From Sphingomonas crusticola (GTDB lineage: Bacteria; Pseudomonadota; Alphaproteobacteria; Sphingomonadales; Sphingomonadaceae): a stretch of DNA of 64,000 nucleotides. Location: assembly GCF_003391115.1 (NCBI RefSeq), contig NZ_QTJP01000001.1, forward strand, positions 2,502,501-2,566,500, given 5' to 3'. A program made the translations under genes and the position numbers. Numbering within the stretch: position 1 is the stretch's first letter; each line of letters opens with the position of its first letter. Under the pieces are notes generated by a model, which searched no databases, was not told where the DNA came from, and saw only the letters and a list, made by a program, of their open reading frames with translations. Below, in pieces: positions 1 to 9,200 of the stretch.

Positions 1-145
1 GGAACCAGTCGGCGGGTTTCGGGAAGATGCGCTTGCCCGCCTGCTTCTCGCGCAGCAGGAAGCTGCGCAGGGCCTGCATGTAGGGATCGTCAAACTCGCC
101 CTTCAGCGGTTCGAGCCAGCTTGGATGCAGCCTGATCTCGCCCAT
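1..145 (-). CDS. ung: Uracil-DNA glycosylase, N-terminal part (runs off the left edge)
   Basis: Only the first 48 codons lie in the window; the gene continues beyond base 1. Reading leftward from an ATG at 143-145, the protein starts MGEIRLHPSWLEPLKGEF and goes on with PYMQALRSFLLREK and GKRIFP. This is the usual N-terminal pattern of family 1 uracil-DNA glycosylases: a tryptophan, then PYM, then an FL-x-x-E helix, then GK-x-I-x-P. The enzyme removes uracil from DNA in base excision repair. The catalytic water-activating Asp motif lies outside the window, so activity cannot be judged. A short purine-rich stretch precedes the start. Confidence 0.85.
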   Translation of the reverse strand, partial: MGEIRLHPSWLEPLKGEFDDPYMQALRSFLLREKQAGKRIFPKPADWF

Positions 146-313
146 CGATTCCTCCCCGCTCCGAATGTCCGAGGCGATTACCACGGTCAATCGCTGCCGC
201 TCTCCTCCAGCCTTGACCATGGGCGAAGGTCCGATCCGGACCGGATCGCGGTTGCAGCCGATTGCAGGAAGAACATAGGAAGAACAAATCCTGGTCATTT
301 ATCGGAGTTCGCG

Positions 314-856
314 ATGCCCCGATCGGCTTCGTCGCCGCAGCTTGCGGTGCACAATCTGTTCTTTGCAATTCAGCCGCCGAAAGACATTCGCCTGCGTCTG
401 GCCAAGGCGACCGCATTGCTGCCTGTGGGTGGCAAACCGGTGGGTGCCGATCGGCTGCACATCAGTACTTTGAACCTGGTGCACGAAGGCGCCTTGCCGG
501 AGGGTTTGCGGGAAGAAGCCGCGGAGGCTGTCACAGATATGGAGGCAAGCCCGTTCCCGGTCATGTTCGATCGGCTGGCCGGCGGGGCCACATCGATCGT
601 ACTGTTGCCGGGCGAGCCGCTCGATCACCTTCGCCTGTTTCGCGAACGGCTCGGCCTTCGACTGATCCGGGCGGGCATGGATGTCCGGCTGGAGCGGCGC
701 TTCCGGCCGCACATCACATTGCTTTACGGCAACGAACTGACGTTCGAGACGGAGATCGACCCGATCGTCTGGACCGTGGAGGATTTCGTGCTGATCGATA
801 GCTTCGTGGGGCAGACGAAGCATGTCGAGGTGGGGCGTTGGCCGTTGCGGGCCTAG
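314..856 (+). CDS. 2'-5' RNA ligase / LigT-like phosphoesterase family protein
   Basis: The 180-residue protein carries the two H-x-T/S motifs that define the 2H phosphoesterase fold: HIS at about 49-51 and HIT at about 133-135, in RPHITLLYG. In this family (ThpR/LigT) the two histidines catalyse cyclic phosphodiester hydrolysis or reversible 2'-5' RNA ligation; the real substrate here is unknown. I chose the ATG at 314 because family similarity begins there. An in-frame upstream start at 125 would add an unrelated leader overlapping ung. The stop TAG shares the palindrome CTAG at 853-856 with the stop of the convergent DedA gene. Confidence 0.8.
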   Translation: MPRSASSPQLAVHNLFFAIQPPKDIRLRLAKATALLPVGGKPVGADRLHISTLNLVHEGALPEGLREEAAEAVTDMEASPFPVMFDRLAGGATSIVLLPGEPLDHLRLFRERLGLRLIRAGMDVRLERRFRPHITLLYGNELTFETEIDPIVWTVEDFVLIDSFVGQTKHVEVGRWPLRA

Positions 857-1488
857 CGCGCCTTACGCTTCTTGATTTCGCGCCACACGAACCAGACAAT
901 GCCGGCGGCGAGAGCGGCGACGACGGCGGCATCGGCGCCGTGGAGGATGTGCGACAGGCGCGGATCGGTCGCCCAGGCGGCGCCCAGCTTCATGCCGACC
1001 CACGCCAGCGCGAAGCACCACGGCCACGAGCCGATGAAGGTATAGATGTGAAAGCGGAGCAGCGGCATGCGGGCGACGCCGGCGGGAAAGGCGATGAAGG
1101 AGCGCACGAACGGCAGCAGGCGACACACCAGCACGGTGATGCTGCCCCAGCGGGCGAAGAAGCGCTCCGCCTGGTCGAGATGGTCCATGTTGAGCAGCAC
1201 GTAGCGGCCCCAGCGCGCGACGAAGGCGCGGCCGCCATGCTTGCCGACCTCGTAGGCGACAATCGAGCCGAGATTGCAGCCGATCGCGCCGGCGGTCGCG
1301 ACCAGATACAGATTGAAGCGGCCGGTCGAGACCAGATACCCCGAGAAGGGCATGATGATCTCGGACGGGAGCGGGATACAGGCGCTCTCGATCGCCATCA
1401 GGAAGGCGATGCCGGCATAGCCGCCGGCGGAGATCACGGCGATGATCCAGGCGGCGATGGGGGCGAGAATGCGTTCGGTGAGGGACAT
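853..1488 (-). CDS. DedA family inner membrane protein
   Basis: The protein has 211 residues with several hydrophobic segments and the DedA/SNARE-associated (VTT) domain. Landmarks are the E-S-x-x-x-P-L-P-S-E pattern near residue 38, FSGYLV, the glycine-rich GAIGCNLGS stretch, and FARWG followed by CRLLPFVRSFIAFPAG near 125. DedA proteins are scramblase or transporter-like proteins needed for membrane homeostasis and undecaprenyl-phosphate or phospholipid recycling. The C-terminus ends in a basic tail KKRKAR, expected to be cytoplasmic. It lies downstream of the frameshifted redoxin on the same strand, and its stop interlocks with the stop of the RNA ligase-like gene. Confidence 0.9.
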   Translation of the reverse strand: MSLTERILAPIAAWIIAVISAGGYAGIAFLMAIESACIPLPSEIIMPFSGYLVSTGRFNLYLVATAGAIGCNLGSIVAYEVGKHGGRAFVARWGRYVLLNMDHLDQAERFFARWGSITVLVCRLLPFVRSFIAFPAGVARMPLLRFHIYTFIGSWPWCFALAWVGMKLGAAWATDPRLSHILHGADAAVVAALAAGIVWFVWREIKKRKAR

Positions 1489-1510
1489 CAGGCTGCTGTG
1501 GCAAGGCCCG

Positions 1511-1530
1511 CGCCCGCTGTCGAGCGGGCG
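1511..1530. other. Perfect 8-bp stem-loop between redoxin and DedA genes
   Basis: CGCCCGCT, loop GTCG, AGCGGGCG. It sits immediately after the redoxin stop codon (1531-1533) on the minus strand. There is no T-run after it, so it may slow exonucleases or be a weak terminator rather than a classic intrinsic terminator. Confidence 0.4.
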
Positions 1531-2063
1531 TTACCGGGCCGGTGCGGCCGCGGGGGCGTCGGCAGGGGCGGGCTGGTTGAGCAGCGGGACGATGACCTTT
1601 TCCAGTTCGTCCAGTTCGAAGGCCCCGGCCTTGGCGTAGCGCACCACGCCGGCGCGATCGATCACATAGTTGGTCGGGACGCCGTTATCGATGATCGGAT
1701 AGGCGTCGGCATGCGCACGATCACCCAACACCACGGGGAAATGCACCATATTGGCGACCTCGCGCATCGCCTTGTTCGCTTCGGCACCGCCGGTCTCGAT
1801 CGCGATGACGGTGAAGCCATATTTCGCGCGTAATGGCGTATATTGCTCGAACAGGATGAATTCGGCGCGGCATGGCACGCACAGGTCGCCCAACGATTGA
1901 CGATCACCACCTTGCCGCGGAGCGACGCGAGATCGATCTTGTCTTTTCTGACGGTCGTCACGCGAAAGTCGGGCGCGAACTGGCCGATCTTCGCCTTCAC
2001 GGCATGAAGGGCGGGCGTCGCCAGCACCGCGGCCGCGATTGCAATCGGCAATGATGGTCTCAC
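1531..2063 (-). pseudogene. Exported TlpA/redoxin-like thiol-disulfide protein, broken by a one-base deletion
   Basis: Two overlapping minus-strand frames join into one thioredoxin-fold protein. The first frame starts at GTG 2061-2063 (VRPSLPIAIAAAVLATPA, a signal peptide) and runs through IGQFAPDFRV and GKVVIVNRWAT. The second continues CVPCRAEFILFEQY and ends in the VPTNYVID cis-proline segment and a proline/alanine tail. The break falls in the active site. The strand reads ACC TGT GCG TGC where ACC TGG TGC GTG, coding T-W-C-V, is expected, so one G is missing near 1882. With the base restored the gene is exactly 178 codons. As written the product would lose the CxxC motif. This is either a real pseudogene or a sequencing error. 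Confidence 0.8.
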
Positions 2064-2205
2064 GCGACGCCCCCCTTGGGCAAGGGTCGCCGCGATCCTC
2101 CGTCGAGTCAATCGGGGGAATGGCAGCGCACCCACCCAAGTCCCGTGCGTGCTTCGAGCGGCGGAAGAGCCTTAACCTCGCTCTCCACGCGCAGGCCGCT
2201 GCACG

Positions 2206-3504
2206 CTACAGGACATATTTGCTGAGGTCGGTGTCGCGCGCGACCGCCGCCAGCTGCGAATCCACATAGGCCCCGTCGATCGTGAGCGTGGTGCCGCCGC
2301 GATCCTCGGCGTGAAAGCTCACATCCTCGAGCAGCTTCTCCATCATCGTCTGCAAGCGGCGGGCGCCGATATTCTCGACGCTGTCATTCACCTGGGCGGC
2401 GGTCCGCGCGATCGCGGCGATGCCGTCTTCGGTGAAGGTCAGTTCGACCTGCTCGGTGCCGAGCAGTGCACGATATTGGGTGGTCAGGCTGGCGCGCGTA
2501 TCCGACAGGATGCGCACGAAATCCTGTTCGGTCAGCGGCTTCAGCTCGACCCGGATCGGCAGGCGACCCTGCAGCTCGGGCAGCAGATCGCTTGGCTTGG
2601 CGACGTGGAACGCGCCCGACGCGATGAACAGGATATGGTCGGTCTTCATCGGCCCATATTTGGTCGCGACCGTCGTGCCCTCGATCAGCGGCAGCAGATC
2701 GCGCTGCACGCCTTCGCGGCTGACCGATCCGCCGCGCACGTCGCTGACCGCGATCTTGTCGATCTCGTCGAGGAAGACGATGCCGTTGGCTTCGGCGTCC
2801 GCCAGCGCCACCCGAGCGACGTCCTCCTGATCGAGGCGCTTGTCGGCTTCTTCCTCGACCAATTTGGTCCAGGCGGAGCGCACCGGCAGCTTGCGCTTCT
2901 TCATGCGACCGCCGCCCAATTTGCCCATGATCTCGGACAGATTGAGCATGCTGACCTGGCCGGGCACGCCGGGAATCTCCATCGTGCCGTTGCCGCTATC
3001 CTCAACCTCGATCTCGATTTCCCTGTCGTCGAGATGGCCGTCCTGGAAGCGCTGCCGGAACGACGCGCGGGTCGCTTCCGAGGCGTCCTTGCCAACCAAG
3101 GCGTCGACCAGGCGGGCCATCGCCGCTTCCTCGGCCTTGTCCTTCACCGCGGCGCGGCGGCGTTCCTTCTCGAGCCGGATCGCTTCCTCAACGAGGTCGC
3201 GGGCGATCTGCTCGACGTCGCGGCCGACATAGCCGACCTCGGTGAACTTGGTCGCTTCGACCTTCACGAACGGGGCATCGGCAAGCTTGGCGAGGCGGCG
3301 GCTGATCTCGGTCTTGCCGCAGCCGGTGGGCCCGATCATGAGGATGTTCTTGGGGCTGACCTCGTCGCGCAGTTCCGGCGCGAGTTTCTGCCGGCGCCAG
3401 CGGTTGCGCATCGCGACCGCGACCGCGCGCTTGGCGTCGTCCTGGCCGATAATGTGCTCGTTGAGCGCAGCAACAATGGCCTTGGGGGTAAGTGCGTCGT
3501 TCAT
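2206..3504 (-). CDS. hslU: ATP-dependent protease ATPase subunit HslU
   Basis: The protein has 432 residues, close to the family norm. Walker A GPTGCGKT is at 58-65, the pore loop GYVG at 91-94 and Walker B FLDEIDK around 244-250. The arginine-containing sensor 2 region [14 protein letters not shown] is near the end. The C-terminal tail DLSKYVL matches the HslU tail that docks into and activates HslV. HslU is the AAA+ unfoldase that feeds substrates into the HslV peptidase. It lies 66 bp downstream of hslV on the same strand, the common hslVU order, so the two are probably cotranscribed. Confidence 0.97.
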   Translation of the reverse strand: MNDALTPKAIVAALNEHIIGQDDAKRAVAVAMRNRWRRQKLAPELRDEVSPKNILMIGPTGCGKTEISRRLAKLADAPFVKVEATKFTEVGYVGRDVEQIARDLVEEAIRLEKERRRAAVKDKAEEAAMARLVDALVGKDASEATRASFRQRFQDGHLDDREIEIEVEDSGNGTMEIPGVPGQVSMLNLSEIMGKLGGGRMKKRKLPVRSAWTKLVEEEADKRLDQEDVARVALADAEANGIVFLDEIDKIAVSDVRGGSVSREGVQRDLLPLIEGTTVATKYGPMKTDHILFIASGAFHVAKPSDLLPELQGRLPIRVELKPLTEQDFVRILSDTRASLTTQYRALLGTEQVELTFTEDGIAAIARTAAQVNDSVENIGARRLQTMMEKLLEDVSFHAEDRGGTTLTIDGAYVDSQLAAVARDTDLSKYVL

Positions 3505-3570
3505 TGGATACTCTATCTTCCTCCCGCGCGGGGAGGGCGGAAAAGGAGGGGTCGAAGCGGACGGTGCGAA

Positions 3571-4125
3571 TTAGGTCGCGCTGTCCAGCGTCTCGATCGT
3601 CAGGTTGCCATTAGTGAAGACACAGACCTCGCTTGCGATCTGCATCGCCTTGCGCGCGATCGTTTCCGCATCGTCTTCGTAATCGACCAGCGCGCGGGCC
3701 GCGGCGAGCGCATAATTGCCGCCCGATCCGATCGCGGCGACGCCTGCTTCGGGCTCAAGCACATCGCCATTACCGGTTAGGATCAAAGTAACTTCCTTGT
3801 CGGCGACGATCATCATGGCTTCGAGGTTGCGGAGATATTTGTCCGTGCGCCAATCCTTGGCGAGTTCGACCGCCGCCCGCAGCAATTGACCGCGATGCTG
3901 TTCCAGCTTGCGCTCGAGCCGTTCGAACAGGGTGAAAGCATCGGCGGTGGCGCCGGCGAAACCGCCGATCACCTCGCCATTGCCCAGCCTACGCACCTTG
4001 CGCGCATTGGGCTTGATCACCGTATTGCCGAGGCTGACCTGGCCGTCGCCAGCCACGATCACCTTACCATTCTTTCTCACCGACAGGATTGTCGTTCCAT
4101 GCCAGCCGATCTTGTCTTCGCTCAT
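3571..4125 (-). CDS. hslV: ATP-dependent protease peptidase subunit HslV
   Basis: The 184-residue protein starts at ATG 4123-4125 ([10 protein letters not shown]). The proteolytic nucleophile is expected to be Thr11, the first Thr of [10 protein letters not shown], exposed after removal of a ten-residue propeptide; alphaproteobacterial HslV proteins commonly carry such a propeptide. Other landmarks are [13 protein letters not shown], the [12 protein letters not shown] helix and [14 protein letters not shown]. HslV forms the double-hexamer threonine protease core paired with HslU. A longer in-frame start at 4179 exists but would add residues unlike the family, so I rejected it. Confidence 0.96.
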   Translation of the reverse strand: MSEDKIGWHGTTILSVRKNGKVIVAGDGQVSLGNTVIKPNARKVRRLGNGEVIGGFAGATADAFTLFERLERKLEQHRGQLLRAAVELAKDWRTDKYLRNLEAMMIVADKEVTLILTGNGDVLEPEAGVAAIGSGGNYALAAARALVDYEDDAETIARKAMQIASEVCVFTNGNLTIETLDSAT

Positions 4126-4313
4126 TGCCCGTCCCGTAAGTTGTGGCCGGGATATGGGAAGGCGAAAAGGCTTGTGCAACGCGCGCCCGTCAGGATCGCC
4201 GCGCCACGATCAATCGTGCATTAATCGGGGATAAATTACAGTTAAGCCTTAGCTATAGCTGGCGGAGGCAGAAATCGCCTCCTATATGCGCCGTTTCCCC
4301 AAGGAGTATTAAA

Positions 4314-4754
4314 GTGGCGACTGACAATCAGGAATTGATTACCCTCACGGCCGACATTGTTGCAGCTCACGTCAGCAACAACAGCGTTCCCACCGCCGAA
4401 GTGGGTAGCCTGATCCAGAGCGTTTATACTGCGCTCCAGCAGGTCGGCACCGGCGCCCCCGAGCCGCAGGCTGAAAAGCCCAAGGGCGCAGTTTCCGCCC
4501 GCGCATCGGTCAAGCCCGATTATCTCGTGAGCATGATCGACGGGAAGCAGTATAAGATGCTTCGCCGCCACATCTCGCAGCATGGCTACACCCCGGAAAC
4601 CTATCGCGAAGCCTTTGGCCTTGCGCGCGATTATCCGATGGTCGCGTCCAATTATGCCGAGCAGCGCCGCGCGCTGGCGCACAAGATCGGGCTCGGCCGC
4701 AAGCCGCGCACGGGTGGCGCCAAGCCCGGCCGCAAGCCGAAGGCCACGGTCTAA
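4314..4754 (+). CDS. mucR: MucR/Ros-family transcriptional regulator
   Basis: The 146-residue protein uses a GTG start, chosen because AAGGAG at 4301-4306 sits seven bases upstream. The MucR/Ros core is clear: DYLVSMIDGKQYKMLRRH, then TPETYREAFGL, DYPMV, NYAEQRRALA and IGLGRK. The C-terminus has GRKP repeats like AT-hooks. The prokaryotic zinc finger is normally C-x2-D-x9-H-x3-H. Here the spacing is exact (73, 76, 86, 90) but the first ligand is Ser73 instead of Cys. MucR/Ros proteins act as global repressors, often H-NS-like, of surface polysaccharide and virulence genes. A strong terminator follows the gene. Confidence 0.92.
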   Translation: MATDNQELITLTADIVAAHVSNNSVPTAEVGSLIQSVYTALQQVGTGAPEPQAEKPKGAVSARASVKPDYLVSMIDGKQYKMLRRHISQHGYTPETYREAFGLARDYPMVASNYAEQRRALAHKIGLGRKPRTGGAKPGRKPKATV

Positions 4755-4777
4755 GCTTCAACGACATTCTTAAAGGC

Positions 4778-4810
4778 GGCCGCAGACCAACCTGGTTTGC
4801 GGCCGTTTTT
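4778..4810 (+). terminator. Rho-independent terminator after mucR
   Basis: A 12-bp stem (4778-4789 with 4793-4804, one G-T wobble) has a three-base loop ACC, followed by a T5 run at 4806-4810. It lies 23 bp after the mucR stop codon. Confidence 0.9.
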
Positions 4811-4859
4811 CTTTGCCTGATCCTTGCCGCACCGCAGCAAAGGCGGCATAGAGGCTTCC

Positions 4860-6131
4860 ATGCCCACACAAATCGATCCAAAACCCGCGTCCCAGGGCGC
4901 CGGGCCCGGCATGGCGTTCGGGCTGTTCGTCGCGCTGATCGCATCGCTGATGGCGGTCACCCCGCTCGGTATCGATTCGATGTTGCCGGCGCTGCCCGAG
5001 ATCGGGCGTTCGCTCAATATCGCCACCGAAAATCACCAACAATGGGTGATCGCGATTTACGTGTTCGGTTTCGGTGCAGCGCAGATCGTCTACGGGCCGC
5101 TGTCGGACAGCTATGGGCGCAAGCCGATCCTCGTCGTCAGCCTGCTGCTGTTCAGCACGATGAGCATCATCGCCGGCCTGTCCCAAAGCTTCGAGGCATT
5201 GTTGGCGGCGCGCCTGTTCCAGGGCATTGCCGGCGCGTCGGGGCGCGTCTTGACGGTGTCGATCGTGCGCGATTGCTTCTCCGGACGCCAGATGGCGCGG
5301 GTCATGTCGATCTCCTTCATGATCTTCCTGGCGGTGCCGATCATGGCGCCGAGCATCGGCCAGTTGATCATGCTGCTCGGCAGCTGGCGGCTGATCTTCT
5401 TCTTCCTGGCGGGTTTCGCCGGCGTGGTCGTGATCATCTCGGGCTTTCTGATGCACGAGACATTGCATCCCGAATATCGGCGGCCCTTGTCGGCACGCGC
5501 GATCGGGCAGGGAATCGCGCAGACGCTGCGCGAGCGGACCGCTTTGGGCTACATGCTCGCGATGACGCTCATCTTCGGGTCGCTGATGGGCTTCATCAAT
5601 TCCGTCCAGCAGATCTTCGCCGACATTTTCCATGCGCCGAAATGGTTTCCGGCGGTGTTCGCGGGCGTAGGCCTGTCGATGGCGGTGTCGGCCTTCATCA
5701 ACTCGCGCATCGTCGAGCGTTTCGGCACGCGCAAGGTCTCGCACACGGCGCTGCTGGGCCTGATCGGGGTCAGCGCCGTCCATGTCGTCGTTGCGATGAC
5801 CCGGCACGAGACCATGCTGAGCTTCGCGATCCTGCAATGGGCCACGATGTTCTGCTTCGGCCTGATCGGTTCGAACTTCGGATCTATGGCGATGGAGAAT
5901 GTCGGCGAGATCGCCGGTACCGCGTCGTCGGTCCAGGGCTTCGTCTCGACTTGCGGCGGCGCCCTGCTGGGACTGGCGATCGGCCAGGCTTTCAACGGCA
6001 CCGTCGTGCCTTTGGCGCTGGGCTTCTTCCTGCTCGGGCTGGCCGCACTGGGGGTAGTGCTAATCACGGAGCGCGGCAAGCTGTTCCGGGCGCATCATGC
6101 GGCGCGGGCGACGGAGCCGGCCTTACACTAA
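4860..6131 (+). CDS. Bcr/CflA-type multidrug MFS transporter
   Basis: The protein has 423 residues and about twelve hydrophobic segments. The start is ATG 4860; an in-frame TTG at 4824 lies next to the mucR terminator and is less likely. Bcr/CflA hallmarks are the D-S-M-L-P-A-L-P stretch in TM1 and the MFS motif A variant GPLSDSYGRKP between TM2 and TM3. ARLFQGIAGASG and the LGSWRLIFFFL segment are also typical. Family members export drugs or small amphiphiles by proton antiport. The gene stands alone between mucR and the convergent tamB, and the sequence does not show its substrate. Confidence 0.88.
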   Translation: MPTQIDPKPASQGAGPGMAFGLFVALIASLMAVTPLGIDSMLPALPEIGRSLNIATENHQQWVIAIYVFGFGAAQIVYGPLSDSYGRKPILVVSLLLFSTMSIIAGLSQSFEALLAARLFQGIAGASGRVLTVSIVRDCFSGRQMARVMSISFMIFLAVPIMAPSIGQLIMLLGSWRLIFFFLAGFAGVVVIISGFLMHETLHPEYRRPLSARAIGQGIAQTLRERTALGYMLAMTLIFGSLMGFINSVQQIFADIFHAPKWFPAVFAGVGLSMAVSAFINSRIVERFGTRKVSHTALLGLIGVSAVHVVVAMTRHETMLSFAILQWATMFCFGLIGSNFGSMAMENVGEIAGTASSVQGFVSTCGGALLGLAIGQAFNGTVVPLALGFFLLGLAALGVVLITERGKLFRAHHAARATEPALH

Positions 6132-6267
6132 GGCGGTCGCTGCGCTGAACCTACCCCGTCATTACCGCTGAGGCGGAAAGCCGCGTCTTTGTCGCCCTCG
6201 GTAACATAGGCGAAGCGGTGTCCCGCTTGAGCAGGATATTGGGAACGGAAGGCGATCGGCGAACCTA

Positions 6268-9200
6268 TCAATAATCCTTCGAAACGCGCAGATTGACGCT
6301 CTGCCGGCCGATGGTCGAGATGGTCGACAGCACCGACAGCCAGCGGGTGATGCGGAATTCCACGCTGGTGGCTGAATAGCCGGCGCCGTCGGTGATCAGC
6401 TCCACATAGGTGCGCCGCCCGACATTCTTGCCCGCGGCAATCGCGCTCTTCTGGCCGGTGGTGACGTCCGCCGGCAGGATGCGCAGCCGATCGAGGTGGA
6501 CCGCCTTGCGGATCGCGTTGATCGGATCGAGATTGAGCCCGCCGCCGCTTCCGCCGCGCAGGCCGGCCACGGCCGCCGCCAATTGCAGCGCTTCGGGTGC
6601 GGACAGGTTGGTGATCGAAGTGCCGAACAGCAGCCGCGACAGCAGCTCATCCTCGGGCAAAGCGGGCGTGCTCTGGAAGGCGATATCCGGGTGGAGCCCG
6701 GTGCCGGTGACGTGGATGGTCGCGTTCAGCCCCTGAATGTCGGCCAGCGCGGTGATGTCGAGCACCGGATCGGCGGGCGCCTCGCCGGTGAAGCGGATCG
6801 AACCGCGGTCGAGATTGAAGCGGCGGCCGGCGAATTGATAACCGCCGCGCACGAGATCGGCGCGGCCGCCGATTGCCGGATTGTCGACCGCACCCTTGAT
6901 GGTCAGATCCGCGCGCCATTCGCTGTCCAATCCCATGCCGGTCACCATGAGGCGGCTGGGGGCGTGCGCCTTCAGGTCGAGCGTCCACGGCACCGGAGCA
7001 TAATCGTCATCGTCATCGTCGTCGGGACGATTGAGCTCCACCACCTTGAGACGCGGAACCTGCGCGGCGGCAGCGCTGCCCATCTTGAAGCGGCCCTTTT
7101 CGATCTGCAGATCGCCCGCGATCGTGCCGCTGACGCCGTTCGATTTCAGGGTGAGCGGGCCGGTGACGGTCGCACCGATATCGTCGCGATTGAGCAGCAC
7201 GGCATTCTGCGCCTGGATCGCGAGATCTATGCCAAGGCCCTTGCCGGCGCCGAAATCGAAGCTGCCGCGGCCCCTGACGGTGCCGCCGCTGCCCGCCCGT
7301 CCCGTCATCTGATCGATGTTGAGGCGCGAGCCGTCGAAGCTGCCCGATGCCTTGATGCCATCGATCACCGTGCCGGTGACCGCGCTTTCGATCCGCGCGC
7401 CGTCGCTGGCCAACCGCCCGCTGATCTTGGGGTCGGCGGGCGTGCCGCCGATGTCGGCCGCAACCGAGAGCGGGCCCGACAGGTCGATCGTCTCGACTCC
7501 GATCAGCCGCCACAATGTGTCGGCGGGACCGGCATAGCGGATTTGCGCGAACAAAGGTGCGTGGAGCAGGCGTGCCAGGATGTCGTTGCCCGGCGGCAGC
7601 GGCGCGATGCGCGCTTGTCCCCGCCCGAGCGTCTTGCCGTTGCTGACGACGACCGCGCGGCCCGCCAGGCCCCGCTCAGTCAACACCGCCGCCAGGCCGA
7701 GATCGACCGGCTGCGAACTCAGTACCAGTCCCGAGCGCGTGATACCGCGCACCGCGACGTCGATGCGGCCGGTCGGGGCGCCGCCGGCGTCGTGACGGAA
7801 GCTGAACTTGCCGCTGGCATAGCCGCCCAGACCGAGATTGGGGTTGAAGATGTCGAGCAAGGCCAGCGGCATATGTTCCAGGCCGGCATCGATACTGGCC
7901 GAATTGCGGCCAAAACGGCCGGAGAGCGTCGCCTCGCCACCCGCATAAGCGATACGGGCGGGGGCCAGCGTCCAGGCATCGTCGGTCATGGTCAGTTCGA
8001 CCGGCCCGGCCAGGGTCAGCGGCTTGCCTTCGACATTGCCCTTGCCCGTCACCGACATGTGGCCTGGCGTCAGCGTCGCGGTGGCGGCGATATCGAAGGC
8101 GCGGCGGCGTGTCCCCGCCGCGGTAATCGCAACCGTGCCTTGTCCTGCCTTGAGATGTGCCTCGGCACCGATACGGGCCAGCGAAACGCCGCTGCGCGCA
8201 AGCCCGATCGCGCGCAGGCTGCCATCGATGACGGTACCGGCGGGATCGAGCAGGACGGCCCCGTCGGCGCGGCCGCGCCGCACCCTGATCGGCTGGGCTG
8301 CCGCGATCGACGCGCCGGCAAATGTAAGATGCGGTTCGATCCGCTGCAGTGCACCTTGCGGCGCAAAGCTGATCGAGCCGCCAATCCCGCCTCCGGCCAG
8401 ATCGAGCCGGCCGGTGAAGCCCCCGGTTCCCGAGGTCAGAACGCCCTTGGCGTGGGTGCCGGAGACTGCGAGATCGGCGATCTCGATCATCGTCGGTTGA
8501 TTGGGCCCGGTGCGGATCAGACCATGTGCCTGGAACGGACCGGCCAGCGATCCGCCCGCCGCGCGGAACTGGAAGCCTTCCGGCACCGGATCGAGATTGA
8601 GAGCAACCTGGGTGAGGCCGAGCGCCTCGACCGGGCGGTCGAGCTGCAATTGTACCTTGGGATGATCGATCGCCCCGTCGAGCTGGATCCTGAAGGGCCC
8701 GTAACTGGTCTGCGTGCCTGCTCCGGCAAACTGGAACGTGCCGTCACGACGCCGGATGCCGGCGCCAAGGATGCGGATGGCGGGACCGGTCAGCAGCGTG
8801 TTCGAGAAATGCATCACGCCATCCGGCGTCCGCACGAGCCGCGTGTCGATGCGCGGATTGCCCCCGGCAAGGCTTGCGAGGAAGGCGTTGTCGAAGCGCC
8901 GCACGATCGCCTGGCCGGTGCCGGACACGATCGTGCCGACGCCATTGGGTCCGGGCAATACGCTGACCTTCGTCTGCACATCGACGATGCCGAGGCCGGG
9001 GATCAGATAGCGCGCGAGCCCGCCGGCGACGGCGATGTCATAGCGACCGGAGACAAGGTCGAGCCGCAGCTGGAGCTTGCCCTTGAGCTTGTCGGAATTG
9101 AGGGAAAGATCGTTGCCGACCACGGTCTTGGGATCGACCTTGAGCACGCCCGCGACGGACAGGTTGCGCAATATGCCGCCCGCGACCGTGCCGAGCCCGG

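Noticed and set aside
2311-3780. A 489-codon plus-strand frame crossing hslU and the hslUV gap
   Set aside because: Antisense shadow; hslU and hslV on the other strand are full length with all motifs.
4770-5837. A 355-codon minus-strand frame opposite the MFS gene
   Set aside because: Charged, low-complexity shadow composition; the MFS transporter on the plus strand is unambiguous.
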